A stretch of 37,714 nt of DNA from CAYJXK01 sp964374115 (GCA_964374115.1 CAYJXK010000005.1:1-37714); one strand, 5' to 3'; numbered from the stretch's first letter, positions 1 through 7,883 are shown. Notes: generated by a model not told the origin, from the letters alone. Program-made: numbers and translations.

Positions 1-4
1 CCAT

Positions 5-763
5 ATGCCAGAAATTTTTTCAGTTCTCGGGGTGGAAATTTCCGTGCTTCCTCAGAATGAAATAATGAAAAGAGTGCGTCGTTTTTTATCCTCCGCAGAT
101 CACCACACCATCTTTACCCCCAATCCGGAAATGCTTGTGGCGGCCAATCGCGATCCACGTTTTCGAAAGATTTTGAATGAGGGATCGCTCAATTTGTGTG
201 ATGGGGTGGGTATTTCTTTTGTTGCTCGATTGAAAGGAATCAAAATAAACCGCTACACCGGCGTCGATTGTATGCTCCACATGTGTGGTATCGCACAAGA
301 AGAGGGGAGATCCGTGTATCTTCTCGGAAGTGGTGATACGGAAGTTGTTGAAAAAACAAAACTCGAATTAGAAAAAAGATTTTCTGCTTTGCACATTGTC
401 GGGATTGGCAAAGGTCCAACAATCAGAATGATCAATGATCAATTATCAATTCTCAATTATGAGAATGAGAATATTTTGCAAGACATACGATCGACAAAAC
501 CTGATATCCTCTTTGTCGCTTTTGGTCACAAAAAACAAGAATATTGGATTCATGAAAATCTTCGTGCGCTTCCCAGTGTAAAAATTGCGATGGGAGTAGG
601 CGGGGCTTTTGACTTTGTTTCAGGGAAGGCAAAACGTGCTCCGTCATGGATGCGAAACGTTGGTTTAGAATGGCTCTGGCGGTTGTTTCTTCAGCCATGG
701 CGGGCAGTGCGGATTTGGAACGCGACCGTGCGGTTTTTGTGGTTATGTGCGACGAGGCGATAG
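5..763 (+). CDS. WecG/TagA/CpsF family glycosyltransferase
   Basis: The 252-residue product belongs to the GT26 family, which adds a ManNAc-type or related sugar to a lipid-linked acceptor at the inner face of the membrane during surface polymer synthesis. Family signatures are visible: TPNPEM near residue 38, LCDGVGI near 64, and a C-terminal block with GVGGAFDFVSG, KRAPSWM and GLEWLWRL. The linker between the IVGIGKG segment and the KPDILF strand is about ten residues longer than is usual in the family, and that extra stretch is encoded by a 7-nt periodic repeat at 420-475. The start is the first ATG in the window. An upstream in-frame start outside the window cannot be excluded, but the N-terminus fits the family. 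The sugar and acceptor cannot be told from sequence. It is co-oriented with gltX, 46 nt downstream. Confidence 0.9.
   Translation: MPEIFSVLGVEISVLPQNEIMKRVRRFLSSADHHTIFTPNPEMLVAANRDPRFRKILNEGSLNLCDGVGISFVARLKGIKINRYTGVDCMLHMCGIAQEEGRSVYLLGSGDTEVVEKTKLELEKRFSALHIVGIGKGPTIRMINDQLSILNYENENILQDIRSTKPDILFVAFGHKKQEYWIHENLRALPSVKIAMGVGGAFDFVSGKAKRAPSWMRNVGLEWLWRLFLQPWRAVRIWNATVRFLWLCATRR
420..475 (+). repeat. 7-nt periodic degenerate repeat inside the glycosyltransferase gene
   Basis: Eight consecutive 7-nt units can be read without a gap. Units include AATGATC (twice in succession), AATTATC, AATTCTC and AGAATGA. The run stays open in the coding frame and encodes an Asn/Ile/Leu-rich linker that other GT26 proteins lack at this length. 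The word AGAATGA recurs in the atpB-atpE intergenic repeat at 36805-36870. The periodicity is directly visible. That the run is an insertion is an inference from family length. Confidence 0.6.
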
Positions 764-809
764 TTCCCCTTGAACCCTCTCGTTTTTTCCGATACACTAC
801 CGCCATAGT

Positions 810-2303
810 ATGATTCGGACCCGTTTTGCTCCATCTCCCACAGGATTCCTCCACGTCGGCAGTCTACGTACTGCCCTGTTTGCGTACTTGTTTGCCAAGA
901 AGCACGAGGGGAAGTTTCTTTTGCGGATTGAAGATACGGATCGAGAACGATTTGTTGAAGGAGGGATAAAAAATAGTATCACGTCACTCACATGGGCAGG
1001 ACTCACCATTGACGAGGGAGTGGATCTCGATGCTTCCGGTCGTGTTATTCAAAAAGGAGATTACGGGCCCTACATTCAATCTGAACGCCTAGCTTTGTAT
1101 ACAAAATATGTTCAAGAACTTATTGAAAAAGATGGCGCCTATTATTGTTTTTGTACCAAAGAACGACTTGATGAACTCAGAAAAATTCAAGAGATCAATA
1201 AACAAGCGCCGGGCTATGACGGTCGTTGTAGACATCTCACGCCAGAGGAAAGGGAAAGGTATCTCAAAAAAAATGATGGGTATGTGATTCGCCTCAACAT
1301 GCCAAAAGAAGGGAACACAAGTTGGCACGATCTCGTCCGGGGAGATGTGACGTTTGAGAATCGTCTTCTGGATGATCAGGTGCTTATCAAATCAGATGGG
1401 TTTCCCACATATCATTTTGCTGTTGTGGTTGATGATCATCTTATGGAAATTACTCATGTGATTCGGGCGGAAGAGTGGCTGAGCTCTACTCCGAAACACC
1501 TCGTTCTCTACGCATTGTTTGGGTGGAAACCGCCGCAGTTCGCGCATTTGCCTCTTTTGGTCAATGAACAAAAACAGAAGCTCAGTAAACGCCATGGGAA
1601 TGTCTCTGTAGAAGATTTCAAAGAAAAAGGATATCTCATTGAAGCGCTTGTCAACTTTATCGCTCTTCTTGGATGGAATCCCGGTGATGAGAGAGAGCTC
1701 TTCACGCTTTCTGAACTTGAAAAAGCATTTGATTTTGACAATGTCTCTAAATCTTCTGCGGTATTTCACGTGGACAAGCTCAATTGGTATAATAAACAGT
1801 ATCTCATGCGTCTGCCACTCGAAGAAGTGACAAGGCGTGGTGTGCCCTTTTTTGTGAATGCAGGACTCGTTGAAAATAAAGAGTCAAGAATAAAGAGTAA
1901 AGAATTTGCGTGGTTGATGCGCGTAGTGAATTTGGAGCGGGGGAGAGTACATACGCTGAAAGAGCTGGTTGAAGAAGTAAGGTTTGTGTTTCGCGCAGAG
2001 TTGGAATATGATTCAGAACTTCTCGTATGGAAAAAAAGTACCTTAGAGAACACAAAAAAAGTCATCAATGAACTTGCAATATTCCTCGGGTTGATTGAAA
2101 TAGGGGAGTGGACGAAGCAGACTCTTGAAAAAAAAACGATCGAGTGGATTGGAGAGCGAGGCTATGATATTGGTGATGTTCTCTGGCCGATGCGCGTCGC
2201 ACTTTCAGGAAAAAAAAATTCCCCGGGACCGTTTGAGATTGCGGAAGTATTGGGGAATGAGAAGACGATGGAGAGATTGCAGATTGCAAGTGGGAAATTG
2301 TAA
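810..2303 (+). CDS. gltX: glutamate--tRNA ligase
   Basis: This class I aminoacyl-tRNA synthetase charges tRNA(Glu) with glutamate in the cytosol. At 497 residues it has the normal bacterial GluRS length. The HIGH-type signature appears as PSPTGFLHVGSLRTALF near the N-terminus, and the KMSKS-type loop as KQKLSKRHG near residue 255. The catalytic domain is followed by the helical anticodon-binding region. The ATG at 810 places the signature where GluRS proteins have it, although no Shine-Dalgarno sequence precedes it. A short Lys/Glu/Ser-rich segment around residues 356-367 is encoded by a 7-nt periodic repeat. Whether the enzyme also makes Glu-tRNA(Gln) for GatCAB amidation cannot be judged here, because neither glnS nor gatCAB lies in the window. 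Confidence 0.97.
   Translation: MIRTRFAPSPTGFLHVGSLRTALFAYLFAKKHEGKFLLRIEDTDRERFVEGGIKNSITSLTWAGLTIDEGVDLDASGRVIQKGDYGPYIQSERLALYTKYVQELIEKDGAYYCFCTKERLDELRKIQEINKQAPGYDGRCRHLTPEERERYLKKNDGYVIRLNMPKEGNTSWHDLVRGDVTFENRLLDDQVLIKSDGFPTYHFAVVVDDHLMEITHVIRAEEWLSSTPKHLVLYALFGWKPPQFAHLPLLVNEQKQKLSKRHGNVSVEDFKEKGYLIEALVNFIALLGWNPGDERELFTLSELEKAFDFDNVSKSSAVFHVDKLNWYNKQYLMRLPLEEVTRRGVPFFVNAGLVENKESRIKSKEFAWLMRVVNLERGRVHTLKELVEEVRFVFRAELEYDSELLVWKKSTLENTKKVINELAIFLGLIEIGEWTKQTLEKKTIEWIGERGYDIGDVLWPMRVALSGKKNSPGPFEIAEVLGNEKTMERLQIASGKL
1875..1909 (+). repeat. 7-nt periodic degenerate repeat inside gltX
   Basis: Five consecutive 7-nt units are visible: AATAAAG occurs twice, alternating with AGTCAAG and AGTAAAG, and the run ends at AATTTGC. 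The stretch lies between the catalytic and anticodon-binding parts of GluRS and encodes a charged linker. The internal string TCAAGAAT also occurs in the atpG-atpD intergenic repeat at 32989-33016. Confidence 0.5.
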
Positions 2304-2315
2304 CATTTGAATAAT

Positions 2316-3563
2316 ATGAACCACCACACATTTTTTTATCGAATTTTGAGCACTTTCCTCATTTTTATTTTTATCCTTTCGCCATACCATGTATTGACAG
2401 CACCAAATGATGCAGAAATGCAAAATCTACAACAAGAGATCAAAGAAAAACAGGACAAAGTGAAGGCAATTGAAAAGAGTATCCAGGAATATAAACAAAA
2501 AGTGCGAGACAAGCAGAAAGAGGCATCATCGCTGTCGAATCAGGTTTCTATTTTGGACAATCGAGTGACGCAAGTAGAATTGGATGTTGTAGCAACAAAG
2601 GAAAAATTGGAAACACTGCAACTCGAAATTAATGCGCTCGATCTCGAAATCCAAACACAAGGAGAAGATATTGGACGACAGAAAAAAATTCTTGCGAGTC
2701 TTCTTCGTCATATAGATCAACAAGATAGAAAATCCTTTTTGCAAATATTTGCTGCGTATAGCACGCTCTCTGAATTCTATAATACGGTGCAATATGTCCG
2801 CACCATGGAGCGGGAAATACTTGAAAGTACTATCGTTGTCCAGAGACTCAAGGGAGAGCTCGAAAAAAAGAAAGAACAAGCAAAAGAAAGAGTAAAAGCC
2901 TACGAAGCACTCGGGAATCAGCTCACAGAGCGCCAGCTTGATCTTGAAGAGCAAAAATTCGTCAAACAAGATCTTCTGGTCAAAACCAAGGCGTCAGAGG
3001 GACAATATCAGACACTTCTCGGGAAACTCAAACAACAATACCAGGCGATCGAACAAGAAATTTCAAGTATAGAACGAGAGGTTCGGCGTCGTCTTGAGGC
3101 GGAGCACAAATTGGATATTCTTGGAGAAGAAGGAGATCTCATAGGCAAACTTTCGTGGCCGACACAAAGCCGATATATCACCGCTTATTTTCATGATCCG
3201 GATTATCCCTATCGCAATGTGTTTGAGCACTCCGGGATTGATATTCGCGCAGGGCAGGGGACAGCAGTGAAAGCCGCAGCGTCTGGGTATATTGCGACAG
3301 CGAAGGTTTGTACGCTCCCTTCGTGCTATAGTAATATAGTTGTGATCCATGCGGGTGGTATTTCCACACTCTACGGGCACATGAGCAAGGTATTGGTCCA
3401 GCCAGATCAATTTGTCACTCGCGGTGATGTGATCGGGTATTCGGGTGGTATCCCGGGCACGGTTGGCGCCGGCCCATTTGTGACCGGGGCACATCTTCAC
3501 TTTGAAGTGCGCACAAATGGTATTCCCGTGAACGCCTTGCCATATATGGTCAAGGATTTTTGA
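2316..3563 (+). CDS. coiled-coil M23 peptidase, EnvC/NlpD-like (exported)
   Basis: The protein is probably exported and is either a peptidoglycan endopeptidase or an activator of one. A hydrophobic N-terminal segment (about residues 8-27) serves as signal peptide or anchor. A long Gln/Lys/Glu-rich coiled coil covers about 35-265, and the LytM/M23 domain about 290-405. The zinc ligands are present: H305 and D309 in HSGID, and H393 and H395 in GAHLHFE, so it should be catalytically active, unlike the degenerate LytM domain of E. coli EnvC. Cys332 and Cys337 (CTLPSC) could form a disulfide. The ATG at 2316 is chosen over a TTG nine bases upstream. gltX ends 12 nt before, so the two are probably cotranscribed. 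The architecture matches division-associated hydrolases and activators; a septal role is inferred. Confidence 0.9.
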   Translation: MNHHTFFYRILSTFLIFIFILSPYHVLTAPNDAEMQNLQQEIKEKQDKVKAIEKSIQEYKQKVRDKQKEASSLSNQVSILDNRVTQVELDVVATKEKLETLQLEINALDLEIQTQGEDIGRQKKILASLLRHIDQQDRKSFLQIFAAYSTLSEFYNTVQYVRTMEREILESTIVVQRLKGELEKKKEQAKERVKAYEALGNQLTERQLDLEEQKFVKQDLLVKTKASEGQYQTLLGKLKQQYQAIEQEISSIEREVRRRLEAEHKLDILGEEGDLIGKLSWPTQSRYITAYFHDPDYPYRNVFEHSGIDIRAGQGTAVKAAASGYIATAKVCTLPSCYSNIVVIHAGGISTLYGHMSKVLVQPDQFVTRGDVIGYSGGIPGTVGAGPFVTGAHLHFEVRTNGIPVNALPYMVKDF

Positions 3564-3627
3564 TCATATCAGTTGATCAGTTATGAACGTATAAACTTGC
3601 GAACTGGTCAATAGGTTAATTGAGTCT
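3564..3627 (+). repeat. 8-nt periodic degenerate repeat between the M23 peptidase gene and the next gene
   Basis: The whole intergenic space can be divided into 8-nt units beginning directly after the TGA stop codon. Seven successive units end in A, for example GTTGATCA, GTTATGAA, CTTGCGAA and TAGGTTAA. The units resemble those at 19685-19748 (TTGCGAAC here, TTGCAAAT there; TGGTCAAT here, TGGTACAC there). No convincing promoter, terminator or SD sequence was found in this gap. Confidence 0.6.
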
Positions 3628-3632
3628 CCTTT

Positions 3633-4304
3633 ATGAAACGATTGATTATTCTCGGAGGATGTATCCTGTTAGTTGTCGTCGGTTTGCACTATGCGTGGAA
3701 GGCAGAACGTGGGATGCGGGATACGGTTCGGGAGGCTCGGCGCGCGACTTTTGAATCAGAACAATGTATTTTTCGAGTACGCAATTTTCATCCAGATCCA
3801 CTGTTTCAACTTCTTGAATCTGAACGGGAAGGGGGAAGGGGAGTGGTGTACGCCAGTAATATCAATCCCTTTTCTTTTTATCCAGTCGCGATAGTTTCTT
3901 CAACATACATCATCAACGATCTTCCGCTTCTCTGGCAAAGTGACACGAACAAAAAACGTGTGATTGTTGTAAAAGATTTTTTCTCTGATATCATACGAGG
4001 AGACGCTATTCGTATTCAATACCAAGATGGACCACAATATATTGGAAAATTTTTCGATCCAAATTTTTCCTCTATCGCGCCTCGTCGTTTGATTCGGTTT
4101 CTTCTTGACACGCATCTCATCCAAACATTCCATGATCTTTCAGCCGATGTATGTCTCCTCAAAGAAGAAGATACAGCCGAATGGTACCGCACATTTTTCT
4201 TGGGGATTCATTCTTATTGCACGAATGAGTGTATCGAAGAACTCTATCGGTTTCAAGTAACTATCAATAAACAAACGGGAGAGATCAATCTTGAAAAATT
4301 TTAA
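3633..4304 (+). CDS. unrecognised membrane-anchored protein
   Basis: I do not recognise this 223-residue protein. It has a single hydrophobic N-terminal segment (about residues 4-21) after a short basic MKR, which suggests an inner-membrane anchor or uncleaved signal. The remaining ~200 residues are soluble, mixed alpha/beta by composition, and contain scattered cysteines, including a CTNEC pair near the C-terminus; these could form disulfides if the domain is outside the membrane. An LGGC string near residue 11 resembles a lipobox, but the hydrophobic stretch before it is too short for a lipoprotein signal. The start is an ATG without an SD sequence. The gene follows the M23 peptidase by 69 nt on the same strand, so an envelope role is possible, though nothing in the sequence demonstrates it. 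Confidence 0.7.
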   Translation: MKRLIILGGCILLVVVGLHYAWKAERGMRDTVREARRATFESEQCIFRVRNFHPDPLFQLLESEREGGRGVVYASNINPFSFYPVAIVSSTYIINDLPLLWQSDTNKKRVIVVKDFFSDIIRGDAIRIQYQDGPQYIGKFFDPNFSSIAPRRLIRFLLDTHLIQTFHDLSADVCLLKEEDTAEWYRTFFLGIHSYCTNECIEELYRFQVTINKQTGEINLEKF

Positions 4305-4307
4305 TCG

Positions 4308-4457
4308 ATGAACAATATACCTTTCTCTAGAAATATCATTTTTCTTGACATGCTCGGCATTGATAAAGAACAATTTTCTTTTCACAATGCACCTGATGAC
4401 GCGCGTTTATTTCGAAAAGTGTATACGAAGTTCTTTGAAAAAGCCGCTTTGAATTAA
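4308..4457 (+). CDS. 49-residue small protein, unknown function
   Basis: An ATG three bases after the previous stop opens a 49-codon frame ending in TAA. The product begins MNNIPFSRNIIFLDMLGIDK and ends KFFEKAALN. Its composition is protein-like, with an even mix of charged and hydrophobic residues and no low complexity. The close spacing suggests translational coupling to the upstream gene, and a strong hairpin begins 13 nt after its stop, as expected at the end of a transcription unit. There is no SD sequence immediately before it. No family is recognised. An internal ATG at codon 15 could give a shorter product. Confidence 0.5.
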   Translation: MNNIPFSRNIIFLDMLGIDKEQFSFHNAPDDARLFRKVYTKFFEKAALN

Positions 4458-4470
4458 GGATAAACTAGGT

Positions 4471-4517
4471 CAGGACGTACGCGTTTGTCTCTTTGAGAGG
4501 CAAACGCGTACGTCCTG
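4471..4517 (+). terminator. strong hairpin between convergent genes; possible bidirectional terminator
   Basis: A perfect 17-bp stem, with arms at 4471-4487 and 4501-4517, is extended by a bulge and four more possible pairs around a short loop. The arms carry AGGACGTACGCGTTTG and its complement. It lies between the plus-strand genes ending at 4457 and the minus-strand ftsQ ending at 4623, so it could end transcription from both sides. Neither flank has a T-run, so it is not a classical intrinsic terminator. The GGACGTA word links it to the 8-nt repeat family at 19685 and 25357. Confidence 0.5.
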
Positions 4518-4622
4518 TAGGTGAGATCATATGGGTAAAAGAGTGAATAACGTCGCATAAGATATATTGTGCGACATAGTGAAACCTCCTCCCCTCCCTA
4601 TTGTGTACTATCTGATGTTATT
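4518..4622 (-). other. convergent intergenic remainder with small hairpin and SD-preceded 16-codon frame
   Basis: With the small ORF and hairpin, this completes the 318-bp gap between the large convergent genes. On the minus strand, downstream of ftsQ, a purine tract (complement of 4586-4599, containing GGAGG) lies 7-8 nt before an ATG at 4577. That ATG opens a 16-codon frame (MSHNISYATLFTLLPI) ending at 4527. Within the frame, GTCGCA and TGCGAC (4552-4575) can pair as a 6-bp stem. The frame is too short to call a gene. The ideal SD spacing is notable because most genes here have none. Confidence 0.3.
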
Positions 4623-5519
4623 TTATTCCCAAAATATTTTTCCCGGATATCGGACATCAATCCGACGAAAATTTTCTTTGCGCGTTTGTTTCATCGCGAG
4701 TTGTAATTGAAAAAATTGTTTTTCTGCCGGAATATCCAGACTCCCTCGTATTTCCCATCCATCCACTGTCTTAAAATATACCTCCCTGATTTTGGTATCA
4801 ATCCGCGCATACGCGAGGGTAATTGATGCGTATTCATCCAAAAGACGAAACCATGAAATAACCGCCCCAATGAATTCGGGTGAAAGGACCTTTTGTTGTG
4901 GTTCGATATCTGCATCCATAAAAGAAACAACCACGGGATAGTCCCCCATTTCTTTGTGAATCCGTCCTACTGATGGTTCATGGAATCGTTCACTCGAACT
5001 TGCTGTGGTGCTCACAATGTCCGTCCATTCGTCATCGCCAATTTTTCGAAGAATTTCAATCACTTTCCCATCCAATCCGACATAGCTATAGGAATGACCA
5101 TTGTCAAAGATAACAAGAGATATCTTTTCTTCCACAGCAATAATCAATTCACCAGGAAATTTTTTTTCCACCACCACATGAGTAAATGGAAAACGCGTTT
5201 GTAAGACATCTTGAATCGTAGATTTTTTGATAAGAAAAATATTCTTTTGTGGCATAAAATAACGTCGTGTGTCTATCGCTCCCTCGATCGTATCAATCAC
5301 TTCTTCCAATATCACGCGTTGGAGACCCTGAACCGTAATCCGTTGTACATGAAAAAAAGGGTGGAAGAGAAGCAACCAACCAGTGATGCCAATAAAAAGG
5401 AAACCAAGGACAAGAAGATATTTTTGTCTTTTTGATATACGCACTTCTTCCAGATTCCGATACCATGGATTCAGCCGTCCCCGAGCGATTGCTGTTTCAC
5501 GCGACCACTTTTTTTTCAT
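4623..5519 (-). CDS. ftsQ: cell division protein FtsQ/DivIB family (POTRA domain)
   Basis: FtsQ is a bitopic membrane protein that links early and late divisome components through FtsB/FtsL. The 298-residue product has a basic cytoplasmic N-terminus (MKKKWSRETAIARGRL), one transmembrane helix (YLLVLGFLFIGITGWLLLF), then the POTRA opening FFHVQRITVQGLQRVILEEV, followed by the beta domain. The start at 5519 is preferred because GGGGGAG lies just upstream, one of the few clear SD sequences in the window. In-frame ATGs at 5576 and 5618 would extend the protein, the latter overlapping femAB. It is the last large gene of the long minus-strand block. The usual ftsA/ftsZ partners do not follow, so the division and cell-wall cluster is split. 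Confidence 0.88.
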   Translation of the reverse strand: MKKKWSRETAIARGRLNPWYRNLEEVRISKRQKYLLVLGFLFIGITGWLLLFHPFFHVQRITVQGLQRVILEEVIDTIEGAIDTRRYFMPQKNIFLIKKSTIQDVLQTRFPFTHVVVEKKFPGELIIAVEEKISLVIFDNGHSYSYVGLDGKVIEILRKIGDDEWTDIVSTTASSSERFHEPSVGRIHKEMGDYPVVVSFMDADIEPQQKVLSPEFIGAVISWFRLLDEYASITLAYARIDTKIREVYFKTVDGWEIRGSLDIPAEKQFFQLQLAMKQTRKENFRRIDVRYPGKIFWE

Positions 5520-5580
5520 TCTTCTCCCCCATCGCCGTTTCCATTTATGATGATTGAAAAAATAAAAAACTGACATACAT

Positions 5581-6645
5581 TTATGAAAAACCACGTCGAA
5601 ATTTTCGCAACGTCTCAATAAGCCAATTCATCCAATATTTTTTCGATATCGGAAAATCTTGACAATGAATAAGATTGAATAGTTCTCCGCCAAATCCTCG
5701 CTTAAAATGCGTGATCCCGTGAAATGGGTGGTTTGAAGAAGCATTTTCTGGAGCGATTCCCCAGAAATTATACCACAACATCCCTTGTTTTTTCGCCTCC
5801 TGAATGGCAGTCCACTGCAAGAGGTAAGAAGAAGGAAGCCTGGAATTCAAATTGAGCGATGCGCCATGGTAATATGCCGCCATGGTTCCATAATAAAAAA
5901 TAATGGCAGAGGCATCCAATCGTCCATCTGGAAGATATGCTTGAAAAATATGAGCAATTCCACGCGGGGCAAAACTCTCATATTGTTGAATAATATATTT
6001 TTTTGAAAACCGATGAAACCGGTGTCGTTTTACTGTCGTATCATGAAGAAAATTAAATTGTGTGAGCGCTTCTGTATCAGTCTTCTCCACAACGCGCACT
6101 CCCTCTCGCTCACATCGTCGGATGAGATTTCTATGATTTTTTTTCATATGTGAGAGAAGTATTTCAGAAGATGGTCTGACGTCGAGCATCCACGTGGTTT
6201 CTGAGAGCACATGCATCGGGGCATCACGAAAACCCAATGCCTGAAATGATTTTTTCAATCCCCCATCATCTCGCATAAATGGTGAGACACGAATAAAGTC
6301 ATACCCATTCTTTTTTCCGAAAGAAACAAGAAAAGGGGTCAACATGCTTAAAACAGAAATAAAAAATTTGTGGGTTTGTTCGAGTGTGGCACGAGGAGAC
6401 ACAATAGGCCCATACGGAAGAAACAAAAAATTTCCACGACGAGCATGCGTGCTTACCACGAGCGCTCCACCTATCAGTTCCTCCTCGTTTGTGTATACTC
6501 CCCATATCCATGCCTTCTCGCCGATACGTTCAAAAAAATTTCCGTACTCCCACGACAGGACAAACGGCGTGTACGGCTGGGAGAGAACAAATTGTTCCCA
6601 CTCCTCTTTTTTTTCAATGAGACGAATGGAGAGATTATCCGCCAT
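5581..6645 (-). CDS. FemAB/FmhB-family peptidoglycan bridge aminoacyltransferase
   Basis: FemAB proteins use aminoacyl-tRNA to add amino acids to the peptidoglycan stem peptide as the interpeptide bridge. They act on lipid-linked precursor at the cytoplasmic face. The 354-residue length and two-lobed acyltransferase pattern fit, with YGYDFIRVSPF-like and SEILLSHMKKNHRNLIRRCE segments in the first lobe and SSYLLQWTAIQEAKKQGMLWYNFWG in the second. The ATG overlaps the end of the upstream DegT gene by 11 nt, consistent with coupled translation. Adjacent murF and ftsQ support a peptidoglycan role. The amino acid transferred cannot be predicted, and the two-GNAT fold is shared with other acyltransferases. 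Confidence 0.85.
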   Translation of the reverse strand: MADNLSIRLIEKKEEWEQFVLSQPYTPFVLSWEYGNFFERIGEKAWIWGVYTNEEELIGGALVVSTHARRGNFLFLPYGPIVSPRATLEQTHKFFISVLSMLTPFLVSFGKKNGYDFIRVSPFMRDDGGLKKSFQALGFRDAPMHVLSETTWMLDVRPSSEILLSHMKKNHRNLIRRCEREGVRVVEKTDTEALTQFNFLHDTTVKRHRFHRFSKKYIIQQYESFAPRGIAHIFQAYLPDGRLDASAIIFYYGTMAAYYHGASLNLNSRLPSSYLLQWTAIQEAKKQGMLWYNFWGIAPENASSNHPFHGITHFKRGFGGELFNLIHCQDFPISKKYWMNWLIETLRKFRRGFS

Positions 6646-7882
6646 AAAATTTTGTTATCACGTCACAGACGAATCTCGCATCTTTTTCTTCAATGTGATA
6701 ATCCGTTGGCAGATTGACAGATTCTTTTGCTATTTGCTCGGCCATCGAACAAGATCCTAAAGAATAACCCGATGCGACAAGGCCACTCTCTTTCGGGGCG
6801 ATCACTGTATCGTACCAATCACCCAGATACACGCCATACATCACAGCAAATTGACGAAGTTTTACCGGATTTTTTACTCGAATCGTGTAACGAAGATAGC
6901 ATGCCTCTGGTTCGTCTGGTGGGTGCTGTATGGGAAGACTGGCAAGTAGTTCTCGATACAACGAAGCAATCTTCCTGCGATGATCATTTCTTGCATCAAG
7001 AAAAGGAATTTGGCCTAAAAGAAGGGAGGCAAGAGCATTGGAGTATTTTCCGGGAGACCAATCTGCCCACTTTCCTTGTTTTTCTTCTCTTTGAATAAGC
7101 GGGGCAATAATGGCATATTTTTTTGCTACAAAAATGAACCACTTCCCTATGCCGAACCGGTAGAGTGCTTTTCCTATTACCATAAGTGGAGCAAAGAGAA
7201 GATGTTGCAGGATGCGCGCGGACGAAAAATGCGGTAAATGTTGTTGTATACATTTTAATTGGTTGGCAAGATTTTGATCACGAGTGACAAGCGCTCCTCC
7301 ACGGACTGAAGAAATAGATTTGTCCGCTCCAAAGCTGAACATCCCAATATCCCCCCATGATCCGAGCATCTTCCCGTCTTTGCGAACACCCAAGGCATGC
7401 GCGCAATCCTCTATCACGACAATCTCATGTTTTTTCGCAAGAGCAATGAGATCATGTATTGCGGCACTGTGCCCAAACGTGTGTTGTATAATCATGGCTT
7501 TCGTTCGATGAGATATTTTTTTTTCTGCGTCTTTTGGATCCATGGTGAAGTTCTCTGTAATATCTACATACACTGGTCGAGCGCCCACATGTCGTATGGC
7601 ATTTGCCACCACCACACATGTGTATGCCTGGACCAGAACATCATCTCCTTCCCCTACTCTCAAACTCTTGAGCGCGAAAAAGAGCGCCGATCTTCCACTG
7701 TCGTATGTGATCGCATATGGCATGCCGGTATATTTTTTTATCCATTGTTCTCCCCGCTGTGCCGCATCTCCATTTTTCCATCTATTCCAACGCCATGGGA
7801 CTAAAAAAGACAATGCAGTCGTTGCATCTCTGTGTCCCATCGTAGGAGCAGCGCCAGTAAATAATACTTTTCGACGTGACAT
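6635..7882 (-). CDS. DegT/DnrJ/EryC1 family PLP-dependent aminotransferase
   Basis: This fold type I PLP enzyme most likely transaminates a keto-sugar nucleotide for a surface glycan. Of 415 residues, the PLP region shows YDSGRSALFFALKSL (phosphate-binding segment), VIEDCAHALG (ring-stacking Asp/His region) and MFSFGADKSISSVRGG, whose Lys is the predicted Schiff-base residue. A hydrophobic stretch, LLFAPLMVIGKALYRFGIGK, in the middle is unusual and may bring the enzyme to the membrane. The ATG at 7882 begins one base after the murF stop and is preferred to an ATG at 7903 that overlaps murF. The sugar substrate is unknown. Its place between murF and femAB suggests envelope precursor modification. 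Confidence 0.87.
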   Translation of the reverse strand: MSRRKVLFTGAAPTMGHRDATTALSFLVPWRWNRWKNGDAAQRGEQWIKKYTGMPYAITYDSGRSALFFALKSLRVGEGDDVLVQAYTCVVVANAIRHVGARPVYVDITENFTMDPKDAEKKISHRTKAMIIQHTFGHSAAIHDLIALAKKHEIVVIEDCAHALGVRKDGKMLGSWGDIGMFSFGADKSISSVRGGALVTRDQNLANQLKCIQQHLPHFSSARILQHLLFAPLMVIGKALYRFGIGKWFIFVAKKYAIIAPLIQREEKQGKWADWSPGKYSNALASLLLGQIPFLDARNDHRRKIASLYRELLASLPIQHPPDEPEACYLRYTIRVKNPVKLRQFAVMYGVYLGDWYDTVIAPKESGLVASGYSLGSCSMAEQIAKESVNLPTDYHIEEKDARFVCDVITKFYGG

Positions 7883-7883
7883 A

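Noticed and set aside
3564..3632. CRISPR array in the periodic intergenic repeats
   Set aside because: Units are 7-8 nt, degenerate and without spacers. There are no cas genes.
3633..3700. Lipoprotein signal (LGGC) in the unrecognised membrane protein
   Set aside because: Only about seven residues precede the glycines after the basic start, too short for a lipoprotein hydrophobic region, and hydrophobicity continues past the Cys as in a membrane anchor.
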